This document shows, piece by piece, positions 57,479 to 64,000 of a DNA stretch of 64,000 bases. The number at the start of each line of letters is the position of its first letter. Position 1 is the first letter of the stretch. Origin of the DNA: Pirellulales bacterium (GTDB lineage Bacteria; Planctomycetota; Planctomycetia; Pirellulales; DATAWG01); NCBI GenBank assembly GCA_035939775.1, contig DASZFO010000354.1:1-64000 (forward strand), written 5' to 3'. Made by a program: the position numbers and the translations under genes. The notes beneath the pieces are model-generated. The model had not been told where the DNA came from. It saw only the letters and a program-made list of their open reading frames with translations, and searched no databases.

Positions 57479-57748
57479 ATGAAGAGGCTTCTGATCCTGA
57501 CGGCTTTGGCGCTCATGACGTGCAGCGCGGCTGGTTGCGAGTGCTGCGGAGTGGGCGGCGGGGGGATGTTGCAAATGTTCCGCAGGAACCGTTGCAATTC
57601 CTGCAGTCCGTGCGAATCGTCGATCCCCTGCAGTTCGTGCTCGCCGGTGATGCAGTCGAGCGGCTGCGGCTGCGGCAATGGCGAGCCGGTGATGAGCGCC
57701 CCGAGCATCTCTCCGGGACCTGAATCGTACAGCATGTCGCACAAATAA
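57479..57748 (+). CDS. Small Cys-rich lipoprotein-like protein
   Basis: An 89-residue protein. MKRLLILTALALMTCSAAGC is a signal peptide with a lipobox-like SAAGC. The mature part is dense in cysteine (CECCGVGGGG, RNRCNSCSPCESS, CSSCSP, GCGCGNG), then an Ala/Ser/Pro tail. ATG at 57479 with GGAG ten bases upstream. No named family. The Cys pairs could bind metal or form disulfides. It is one of three Cys-rich exported proteins in the window. Confidence 0.75.
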   Translation: MKRLLILTALALMTCSAAGCECCGVGGGGMLQMFRRNRCNSCSPCESSIPCSSCSPVMQSSGCGCGNGEPVMSAPSISPGPESYSMSHK

Positions 57749-57944
57749 CGGCGCCCCAGCCTGGAGTTCAGCCCGAGACGGGACTTCGGACCAATGACCT
57801 GCCGCGGGCCGGTCGCGCGATCCTGATCGCGACCGCCCGTGGGAGGCCGAGGGAACTGGGAAATGAGTAGGGTATGAATTGCGCGAATTCAGTCTACAAT
57901 GACTGGATTATCCGTCGCTCGCACCTCATGCCCAGCAGGTCGCC

Positions 57945-59195
57945 GTGTCTGATTCGACTCAGCCATTGCTCGAAGGTGCGCCGCTGCGCGAATGCGCTCC
58001 AGGAACGGGGGTCGCGCAGGTCCGGCTGAAGCCGCGTAAGGTCCGGCCCTTCTTCGGCCGGCATCCGTGGGTTCTCGACACTGCCATTGCCAGGATCGAC
58101 GGTCATCCGGCGGACGGCGACGTCGTCGATTTGATCTCGGACAAGGGACGGTTCGTCGCCCGCGGGCTGTTCAACAGCCGAAGCCGAATCCGCGTGCGGC
58201 TCTATAGCTGGCTGGCCTCCGAGCCGCTCGACGATAGTTTCTGGCGGCGGCGACTGGAAGCGGCCATCGCCTTGCGTCGCAATCTTGGCTACACCGATCC
58301 AAACGGCGCGGCGCGGCTCGTCTTCAGCGAGGCCGATGGGCTAAGCGGCTTGATCGTCGATCGTTATGGGCCGTATCTGGCGATTCAAACGACGGCGCTA
58401 GCGATGGCCCAGCGGCTGGATCTGTTGACGCCGATGCTCGTTGAGTTGATTCAGCCGCGCGGGATTGTTGTTCGCAATGAGCGCGGTCTGGCGCAAACCG
58501 AAGGGATTCAAGTGGTGGAGGGGCGGCACTGGGGGCAGATGCCGGACGGGCCGGTCTTCATCGAAGAACATGGGCTGCGTTATGGCGTCGATTTACGAGA
58601 AGGGCAAAAGACGGGCTTCTATCTCGATCAGCGGGAGAATCGCCGAATTGCCGCCGGCTATTGCCGCGGGCGGCGCGTGCTCGATCTGTTCTGCTATAGC
58701 GGCGGATTTGGTCTCGGTGCTTTGGCGCTAGGAGGCGCGCGGGAAGTGCTTGCCGTCGATAGCAGCCAAAAGGCTCTGACGCTCGCGCGAGCTAACGCCG
58801 AATTGAACGGCGTGTCGAACATCCATTTTCAGGCCAGCGACGGATTTGAGATGCTCGATTCGCTGCGCGCTGCAGGCGAAAGATTCGGGGCAGTGATTCT
58901 CGATCCGCCGAAATTCGCCCGCAGCCGCGCAGCGCTCGACGACGCGCTGATGGCCTATCACCGCTTGAATCGCACGGCCGCCGAATTGCTCGAACCGGGC
59001 GGCATTCTTGTCACGTGCAGTTGCTCGGGGCACGTCACCCGCGAGGATTTTCTGCACATGCTCTCCGGCGTGGCCCAACGCTCCGGGCGCGATATTCAGG
59101 TGCTCGAACAGCGAGGCGCCGCCCCCGATCATCCGGTCGGCGCAAGCTGCCTGGAGACCGAATACCTCAAATGCTTCATCTGCCGCGTTGTGTAG
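57945..59195 (+). CDS. Class I rRNA methyltransferase, RlmI-type (23S rRNA m5C)
   Basis: A 416-residue protein of RlmI length. An N-terminal PUA-like domain (HPWVLDTAIARIDG, VVDLISDKGRFVARGLFN) is followed by LRYGVDLREGQKTGFYLDQR, a hallmark of the RlmI/YccW family, and SAM motif I VLDLFCYSGGFGLGAL. ILDPPKFARSR is the motif IV and VTCSCSGHV carries a cysteine pair (Cys-Ser-Cys), the likely nucleophile of m5C methyltransferases. It probably methylates a cytosine of 23S rRNA; the exact position (C1962 in E. coli) is by family only. The start is a GTG. Followed by the palindrome at 59205-59277. Confidence 0.92.
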   Translation: MSDSTQPLLEGAPLRECAPGTGVAQVRLKPRKVRPFFGRHPWVLDTAIARIDGHPADGDVVDLISDKGRFVARGLFNSRSRIRVRLYSWLASEPLDDSFWRRRLEAAIALRRNLGYTDPNGAARLVFSEADGLSGLIVDRYGPYLAIQTTALAMAQRLDLLTPMLVELIQPRGIVVRNERGLAQTEGIQVVEGRHWGQMPDGPVFIEEHGLRYGVDLREGQKTGFYLDQRENRRIAAGYCRGRRVLDLFCYSGGFGLGALALGGAREVLAVDSSQKALTLARANAELNGVSNIHFQASDGFEMLDSLRAAGERFGAVILDPPKFARSRAALDDALMAYHRLNRTAAELLEPGGILVTCSCSGHVTREDFLHMLSGVAQRSGRDIQVLEQRGAAPDHPVGASCLETEYLKCFICRVV

Positions 59196-59204
59196 CAAGC
59201 AGCC

Positions 59205-59277
59205 GTAGGGTGCGTCGAGTCCGCGAAGACGCGGCACGTCGCGCCGGTGCGTCAGCGCTGCGCTTGACGCACCCTAC
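59205..59277. repeat. GTAGGGTGCGTC inverted repeat
   Basis: Perfect 12-base arms GTAGGGTGCGTC (59205-59216) and GACGCACCCTAC (59266-59277) around 49 bases. It begins 9 bases after the stop of the RlmI-type gene and lies between two convergent genes. Related to the shorter palindrome at 52198. Confidence 0.85.
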
Positions 59278-59288
59278 AATCTAGATCG

Positions 59289-60227
59289 TCAAGCCGAAGT
59301 GGTTCGTCTCTCAAAGCAATTGCGCAGGCAATCCGGCGAGACAAACGCCAGATTGGCCACTAGCATCATAAGCACCCAGCTCGTCATGCCCGTCAACAGC
59401 GCCGTTCCGATCCAAATCGGCAGCGACAGCCCCAAGAGCAGCGGCCGGGCCATTCTATTCCAAATCAAGAATGCGAAGCACAACTCGAAGAGCACGATAG
59501 CCAGCGTCCAGAGGTTAATCACATACATATGGTTCGCTAAGCCCGTCAGATCGAGCAGGCGCGACTCGGGTTTGACGATGAGCCCCCAAACGGCCCGTCC
59601 GGCCAACCACACCGGGCTCCTCAGTTTGGCCATCGCCATCATGAAATAAATCACTGAAAGGTGCACCTGCATCAGGCGAACGACGACGGTCGCCCCCCAA
59701 CACTGTCTTGGCGCGGTTTCCGCGGCCGCTGTTTTGCGTCGATCTCTCCAAGAGTCGAGCGACAACGCCGCTCCACACGGCCCGAGGCAAAGATAAAACA
59801 TCAACATGGCGACAATGTCGTCCACCGGACGAGCCAACATCGGTCCGCGATGAATTAGCGATAGCACGGCGAACAGGGCCACCACCGCCGTTACGCGCGT
59901 AAATAGACCCACGAGAAACAACGCCAGAGCCGCGGCGCCGATCCAAAAGAGCGCCCACAGCGACGACGTTGAATTCGCGTAGTCAAAGGCCGAAAAGACT
60001 TTTGCGTCGCGGAGGTGCAAGACGGCGTTTTCCGGCAGCAGTCCGTCCGGCCCGAACCAGCGTTCCAGGTCGGGAATGCAGCTCAGGTAAAGACCCAGGG
60101 CCACGATCGCCGTCAGCACCCGAATCATGCCGAGCGTGAACGGATCGCTCGGGGTAAACCAGAAACGGTTCCAGCTTTCGCCGAAGCGTCGCGCGAGCGT
60201 GTCGAAATAGGATCGAATTGCGGGCAT
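59289..60227 (-). CDS. HTTM-domain membrane protein (copy 2)
   Basis: A 312-residue polytopic protein of the HTTM type: FTLGMIRVLTAIVALGLYLS, ALALFLVGLFTRVTAVVALF, LMFYLCLGPCGAALSLDSW and LMQVHLSVIYFMMAMAKLRS are shared in kind with the protein at 53174. The ATG follows the stop of the upstream gene after a single base (TAATATG), so the two are translationally coupled. Lacks the lumenal domain of gamma-carboxylases. The module (single-helix protein plus HTTM protein) resembles the module at 53174-54911, although sequence similarity is modest. Confidence 0.87.
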   Translation of the reverse strand: MPAIRSYFDTLARRFGESWNRFWFTPSDPFTLGMIRVLTAIVALGLYLSCIPDLERWFGPDGLLPENAVLHLRDAKVFSAFDYANSTSSLWALFWIGAAALALFLVGLFTRVTAVVALFAVLSLIHRGPMLARPVDDIVAMLMFYLCLGPCGAALSLDSWRDRRKTAAAETAPRQCWGATVVVRLMQVHLSVIYFMMAMAKLRSPVWLAGRAVWGLIVKPESRLLDLTGLANHMYVINLWTLAIVLFELCFAFLIWNRMARPLLLGLSLPIWIGTALLTGMTSWVLMMLVANLAFVSPDCLRNCFERRTTSA

Positions 60228-60228
60228 A

Positions 60229-61014
60229 TTATTTGTCGGCGGAGCGCGGCGCGGGTGCGGAGAGCGATTTCGTCGAGGTCCGCGGGCTCGGTTTCGGCTT
60301 CAGCTCGGCCTGTCGATGGGCGGGCGATGTCTCCGCCGCGGGCAGATTCTCGAAGAACGTCGGTCGATCATGATCCAGGACCACAACGCCGTCGATCGCG
60401 ACGCCAAAATACCGCGCGTCGAATGGATTGCGTTCGCGCGGATCGTCGGAATCCAATTCAGTCAGGCTGATGCCCTGATGATAAACGCACCGTAGCGAGA
60501 CCGATGTCGCGTCGTGATGTTGGCGAATCAATTGGCCGCCGATCCCTTCGAGAAGCTGTGTTTTGCGTTGCGTATCGATTTCCTCCGCTTCCGTGGCGGT
60601 TGCACGAGCGGCGTAGACCGCCACCGTTCGCGCGAGTTGCTGTTCGCGCTGCACGCGCTCGCTGGGCCAGGTCGATGGTTCGGGAATCACGATCGGCGGG
60701 TCGGCGCGTCCATTCGCATACTTGACCGTTGCTTCCAATCGATGGTCCCAATCCAACGGCAAATCGTTCATCAAGTGATAGTCGTAGCCGCGATCCAGCC
60801 AGAATTGAGCCAGGTACGGCCCGAGACCCGGTGTCTGTTGCTTGATGCTGCCGAGCAGAGCGGCCCTGGCAGTGCCAAAATCGCCATCGGTCATTACCGC
60901 CATGCCAACCGCGAACAGATGCACGAAGAGCAGCAACGATACGATCGTCCTGATGTTTTGGCTGGGTCCGCCGAAGAGATTTGAGGTCTCTTCGCGGTCG
61001 TTGGATGAATTCAT
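60229..61014 (-). CDS. Single-helix exported protein coupled to an HTTM gene
   Basis: About 261 residues if the ATG at 61014 is used (MNSSNDREETSNLFGG); the frame runs further upstream to about 61242, but that part lacks any recognisable feature and crosses the promoter of the divergent gene. A hydrophobic helix (RTIVSLLLFVHLFAVGMAV) anchors a soluble domain with YLAQFWLDRGYDYHLMNDLP and LARTVAVYAARATATEAEE. The C-terminus is Pro/Lys-rich. No named family; coupling to the HTTM gene indicates joint function at the membrane. Confidence 0.7.
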   Translation of the reverse strand: MNSSNDREETSNLFGGPSQNIRTIVSLLLFVHLFAVGMAVMTDGDFGTARAALLGSIKQQTPGLGPYLAQFWLDRGYDYHLMNDLPLDWDHRLEATVKYANGRADPPIVIPEPSTWPSERVQREQQLARTVAVYAARATATEAEEIDTQRKTQLLEGIGGQLIRQHHDATSVSLRCVYHQGISLTELDSDDPRERNPFDARYFGVAIDGVVVLDHDRPTFFENLPAAETSPAHRQAELKPKPSPRTSTKSLSAPAPRSADK

Positions 61015-61307
61015 GGCTTTTTGGGGCACTGGCCTCGGTCGGCTTTGAAGAGATGATGTCGAAGACGAAACCAGTGTAGTCACCATGCGACCCGCGAGGA
61101 AGTGGCGCAGCGGGCCACGCCGATTAACCATAGATCGGACCGCTTGAATCCGCCGCTCGACGCCGGCGGTTTCAGACTGTGCAGACGACATAACCGTTGC
61201 CACGAGAAAACGTGTTGCATGCCGCACCTCGGCTCGTGGCATTGGTCGATAAGATGATTCGATGAGCGCACCCTGCGCTCGGTCCGATCCGTCCGGGAAT
61301 CCAAGCC

Positions 61308-62237
61308 ATGCGAACGATGCGAGTCGCCCTGATTTCGTTGGCCACGATCGGCTTCGTCATTTTGAGCGAGGCGGCCGCCAGGGATCTGTTTGTCAACAAT
61401 TCGGCCGGCGACGATTTGTTCGACGGCGGGTCGCCAACGAGCACCGGGGTTGGCCGGGGTCCGGTGCAGACCTTGCGGCAAGCGTTGTGGCTGGCGAACA
61501 CTGGGGACCATGTTTCTCTGGCCAACACCGGCGAGCCGTATCGCGAATCGGTCACGCTATTTGGGGACAAGCACAGCGGTTATCCATCGCGCCCCTTCAT
61601 CATCGACGGCAACGGCGCCAAACTCGATGGTTCACTGGGCGTGCCGCCCGAAGCTTGGCAGCACGACCACGACGACGTGTTTCGCTTTCGCCCCGAGCGG
61701 ATGGCGTATCAACAGTTGTTTCTCGACGGACGCCCTGCGGTGCGCCGAAGCCTGACGTCGACGACGGGCGGCTTGCCGGAATTAAAACCGCTGGAGTGGG
61801 CCATGACCCGTGGACAAATTTATTTTCGTGTCGAGCCGGACCGACTCCCGGATCAATACAATCCCGCCGACACCAATTTGACCGTCGGGCTGACGCTCTA
61901 CAAAGTCGAGCACGTGGCGATCGCCAATTTGTTCGTTCAGGGTTTTCAGCTTGACGGCATCAATTTGCAGGACGTGCGGTCCCCGTGCACGCTGACTCAA
62001 ATCTCCGCCCGCGGCAACGGACGCAGCGGGATCGCGGTTTGCGGGGCATCGCGAGTCGCGATCGACGCCTGCTTGGCGGGCAACAATGGCCAGAGCCAAC
62101 TTCATCTCGAGGGCCCGAGCGAAACCCACGTCGAGAATTGCGATCTCATCCCAAATACCGGCCCGAAATGGACCAGAGGGTCCGACAGCCGCTTGTTTGT
62201 TGACGGAAAGGCAACGGATGACAGGATGACAAGGTGA
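61308..62237 (+). CDS. Exported right-handed parallel beta-helix protein
   Basis: A 309-residue protein with a signal peptide (VALISLATIGFVILSEAAA). RDLFVNNSAGDDLFDGGSPT and GPVQTLRQALWLANTGDHV match the start of beta-helix domains such as DUF1565/pectate-lyase-like proteins. The later section (VEHVAIANLFVQGFQLDGIN, GRSGIAVCGASRVAIDACL) has the regular short strands of a parallel beta-helix. Probably binds or cleaves a polysaccharide; catalytic residues cannot be picked out. ATG at 61308; a second ATG at 61317 would fit equally. Convergent with LivF, the two stop codons being 4 bases apart. Confidence 0.75.
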   Translation: MRTMRVALISLATIGFVILSEAAARDLFVNNSAGDDLFDGGSPTSTGVGRGPVQTLRQALWLANTGDHVSLANTGEPYRESVTLFGDKHSGYPSRPFIIDGNGAKLDGSLGVPPEAWQHDHDDVFRFRPERMAYQQLFLDGRPAVRRSLTSTTGGLPELKPLEWAMTRGQIYFRVEPDRLPDQYNPADTNLTVGLTLYKVEHVAIANLFVQGFQLDGINLQDVRSPCTLTQISARGNGRSGIAVCGASRVAIDACLAGNNGQSQLHLEGPSETHVENCDLIPNTGPKWTRGSDSRLFVDGKATDDRMTR

Positions 62238-62240
62238 GCG

Positions 62241-62951
62241 TCACTCACCGAGATACGCATCTTTTATCCGCTGATCGGCCAGCAGTTGCCCCGCCGGGCC
62301 GGTCATGGTGATTTGACCGGTCTCCATTACGTAGCCGCGGTTGGCGAGTTTGAGGGCCATTCGGGCGTTTTGCTCGACGAGGAGCACGGCGATGCCGTCT
62401 TGATTCAGGCGGCGTATTACGTCGAAGATCTTGCTCGCGACCAGCGGGGCCAGGCCGAGCGACGGCTCATCGAGCAAGAGCAGCTTTGGCCGCCCCATGA
62501 GCGCGCGAGCGACGGCCAACATTTGTTGCTCGCCGCCCGATAAGGTTCCCCCTTGTTGCGCGGCGCGCTGGCGGAGGATCGGAAACAAATCGAAATTGTG
62601 CTCCAGATCTCGTCGAACGCCGTCATGGTCGCGGCGGGTGAAGGCGCCCATCTGAAGGTTTTCAAGCACAGTTAGCCGCGGGAATATCTTCCGCCCTTCC
62701 GGCGAGTGGCAAAGTCCGAGCCTGACGATCTCGTGCGCTGGAAGCGGATGGATTTCGCGGCCATTGAACCGCACGCGGCCGGATCGAATGCGGTTCAGGC
62801 CGGAGATCGCCATGAGCGTTGTCGTTTTGCCCGCGCCATTGGCCCCGATCATCGCGACGATCTCCCCCTCACGGACCTCGACCGAAATGCCTTTGAGCAC
62901 TTCGATCGGCCCGTAGCCGGAATGCAAGTTTTCGATTTCGAGCAGTGGCAT
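62241..62951 (-). CDS. livF: Branched-chain amino acid-type ABC transporter ATP-binding protein (LivF)
   Basis: About 236 residues, standard LivF size. Walker A GANGAGKTTTLMAI, Q-loop region HSPEGRKIFPRLTVLENL, signature LSGGEQQMLAVARAL, Walker B LLLLDEPSLGLAPL and the H-loop in LLVEQNA are all present. LivF is one of two nucleotide-binding subunits of high-affinity branched-chain amino acid or urea importers. ATG at 62951 is chosen because the family starts MPLLEIENL; an upstream in-frame start adds 17 residues of no similarity. It follows the LivG-like gene with a gap of about 54 bases. Permease and binding-protein genes are not in the window. Confidence 0.92.
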   Translation of the reverse strand: MPLLEIENLHSGYGPIEVLKGISVEVREGEIVAMIGANGAGKTTTLMAISGLNRIRSGRVRFNGREIHPLPAHEIVRLGLCHSPEGRKIFPRLTVLENLQMGAFTRRDHDGVRRDLEHNFDLFPILRQRAAQQGGTLSGGEQQMLAVARALMGRPKLLLLDEPSLGLAPLVASKIFDVIRRLNQDGIAVLLVEQNARMALKLANRGYVMETGQITMTGPAGQLLADQRIKDAYLGE

Positions 62952-63005
62952 TGCGAGGGAGCGGTGGGGTGAGAGGCGAGGGAAGTACGATTCACAAGGC
63001 AATCC

Positions 63006-64000
63006 TCATTCAGTTGAGCCGCTTTCTTCCTTTCCGAGATAGGCCTCGATCACCTTCGGATTGGAGCGGACTTCGGCCGGAGTTCCTTCTGCGATTTTGA
63101 CGCCGTGGTCGAGCACAGCCAAACAATCGGAAATGCCCATGACCACCTTCATGTGATGCTCGATCAGCAGCACCGTCACGCCGCTATCGCGAATCCGCTT
63201 GATGAGCTTCATCAGTTCGGCTGACTCGGTTGGGTTCATTCCGGCCGCCGGCTCGTCGAGCAGCAGCAATTGCGGCTTGAGTGCCAATGCCCGAGCGATT
63301 TCCAATCGCCGCTGATCGCCATAGGCCAGCGACCCGGCGAGCGCACCGGCCTTCTCCTGTAATCCAACGAACCCCAGCCCGTCGAACGCGCGGCGCACCG
63401 ATTCGGTTCGTCGGGCGATGCGGTCGACGGCCACCTGAACGTTTTCCAGCACGGTCATGCTCGTGAACAGGCGGATATTCTGAAACGTCCGGGCGATTCC
63501 ACCCGCGGCGATCACATCCGGCGTGCGGCGGGCGCGGTTCCAAACTACGTATGTTCCAGCCGTTGCCACGATCAAGCCTGCGACAAAAGCAATCCACTCG
63601 ACGCGCAGTTGGGATTGGCGGGCGCGAGCGACGTCGGCGAGCATGTCCGAATCGGCCGCGATTCGCCAGCGGTCGGCCGCATTTGGCAATGATTCAAGCG
63701 AAGTCGCGCCCGCAACGACGGGGTCGAGCAACGAAGCCAATTGGCGAGCATCGCTCCGTCGCTTGGCAACGCCAAAAACTGGTCGCGAATCATTCCAGGG
63801 AACCACGGCCCAATTTGTTCCCTTTCGTTCGACCGCAAGATCCCCGCGCAAATACCCACAGAAATCATGCCAGGCCTCGGTCGAAGAAAACGGCGCCGAC
63901 CGATCTTGAAGATTTCGTTTGATGGTCGCCCGCCAAAGCGCGTTGACATCGACACTAACCAAAAGGGCCGCAAAGCTCGTCAGGATTCCGACGGTACCGC
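63006..64000 (-). CDS. Chimeric LivG-like protein lacking Walker A, fused to a membrane segment, runs off the window
   Basis: The frame is open to the window end, so the gene continues beyond 64000. From about 63524 downstream it encodes the last two thirds of LivG: GIARTFQNIRLFTSMTVLEN (Q-loop), SLAYGDQRRLEIARAL (signature), LLLLDEPAAGMNPTE (Walker B) and LLIEHHMKVVMGI (H-loop). The part of LivG before the Q-loop, with the P-loop GPNGAGKTT and about 70 residues, is absent. In its place are a hydrophobic stretch near the window edge (TSFAALLVSV), about 115 residues of unknown domain (WHDFCGYLRGDLAVERKG) and a second membrane helix (VEWIAFVAGLIVATAGTYVV) ending at RARRTPD. Such an ATPase could not bind nucleotide normally. 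Either a real fusion or deletion, or an assembly join. Confidence 0.7.
   Translation of the reverse strand, partial: GTVGILTSFAALLVSVDVNALWRATIKRNLQDRSAPFSSTEAWHDFCGYLRGDLAVERKGTNWAVVPWNDSRPVFGVAKRRSDARQLASLLDPVVAGATSLESLPNAADRWRIAADSDMLADVARARQSQLRVEWIAFVAGLIVATAGTYVVWNRARRTPDVIAAGGIARTFQNIRLFTSMTVLENVQVAVDRIARRTESVRRAFDGLGFVGLQEKAGALAGSLAYGDQRRLEIARALALKPQLLLLDEPAAGMNPTESAELMKLIKRIRDSGVTVLLIEHHMKVVMGISDCLAVLDHGVKIAEGTPAEVRSNPKVIEAYLGKEESGSTE

Noticed and set aside
57784-57860. A GGTCGCG..CGCGACC hairpin after the small Cys-rich gene as a terminator
   Set aside because: It is not followed by a T-run and lies well beyond the stop codon; too weak to call.

Overview
The window looks like a chromosome segment of a planctomycete (Planctomycetota, probably Pirellulales-like; inferred). 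The evidence is a set of families largely confined to that phylum: a cysteine-rich YTV-repeat protein, a large cytochrome c/DUF1587-1595-1592-1588-1585 protein paired with a DUF1552 protein, PPC-domain exported proteins, HTTM-domain proteins, a PQQ-propeller/DUF4082 surface protein with a CESRQLLS-type N-terminus, and a pseudopilin operon. The DNA is GC-rich. I saw no rRNA, tRNA, CRISPR array, integrase or transposase gene.

Layout. 1-2041: end of a Cys-rich YTV-repeat protein, closed by a strong terminator. 2285-4207: HAD phosphatase and FemAB-like acetyltransferase. 4363-8212: cytochrome/DUF1592 plus DUF1552 pair. 8298-11664: two exported proteins in one operon on the minus strand. 11946-20022: two tandem paralogous methyltransferases, then MoxR ATPase, DUF58 and a TgpA-like transglutaminase, with three of the junctions overlapping or nearly so. 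20213-21990: a YchF-type GTPase carrying a large in-frame repeat insertion, and a four-helix-bundle (S23-type) gene bracketed by inverted G-run repeats. 22026-41785 (minus strand): a type IV pilus/type II secretion-like operon with two PilB/GspE ATPases, one PilT, one PilC/GspF and six prepilin-like proteins. 42388-46278: PQQ-propeller surface protein. 46362-49801: mechanosensitive channel, ECF sigma factor with a coupled small protein, PhoPQ-type esterase. 49889-53163: S1-domain protein, DNA-3-methyladenine glycosylase I, class IV aminotransferase. 53174-61014: two HTTM modules, low-complexity Cys/Tyr repeat protein, alpha/beta hydrolase, small Cys-rich lipoprotein-like protein, RlmI-type methyltransferase. 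61308-64000: parallel beta-helix protein, LivF, and a LivG-like protein that lacks Walker A and is joined to an unrelated membrane segment at the window edge.

The strongest unexplained signal is the density and placement of short palindromic repeats. At least six families are present. One is a roughly 65-100 bp element with two copies of GGGGACTGTCCCC, an inner TTTTG..CAAAA dyad, and outer arms that differ between copies but always match each other within a copy. Copies interrupt coding sequences in frame: in the TgpA-like gene, in the YchF gene, and in prepilin leaders. In five of the six prepilin-like genes the leader upstream of the conserved hydrophobic stretch has been lengthened by such repeats to about 36-233 codons. 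Because prepilin leaders are cleaved off, they may be a tolerant landing zone for these elements. That interpretation is inference; the sequence pattern itself is directly visible.
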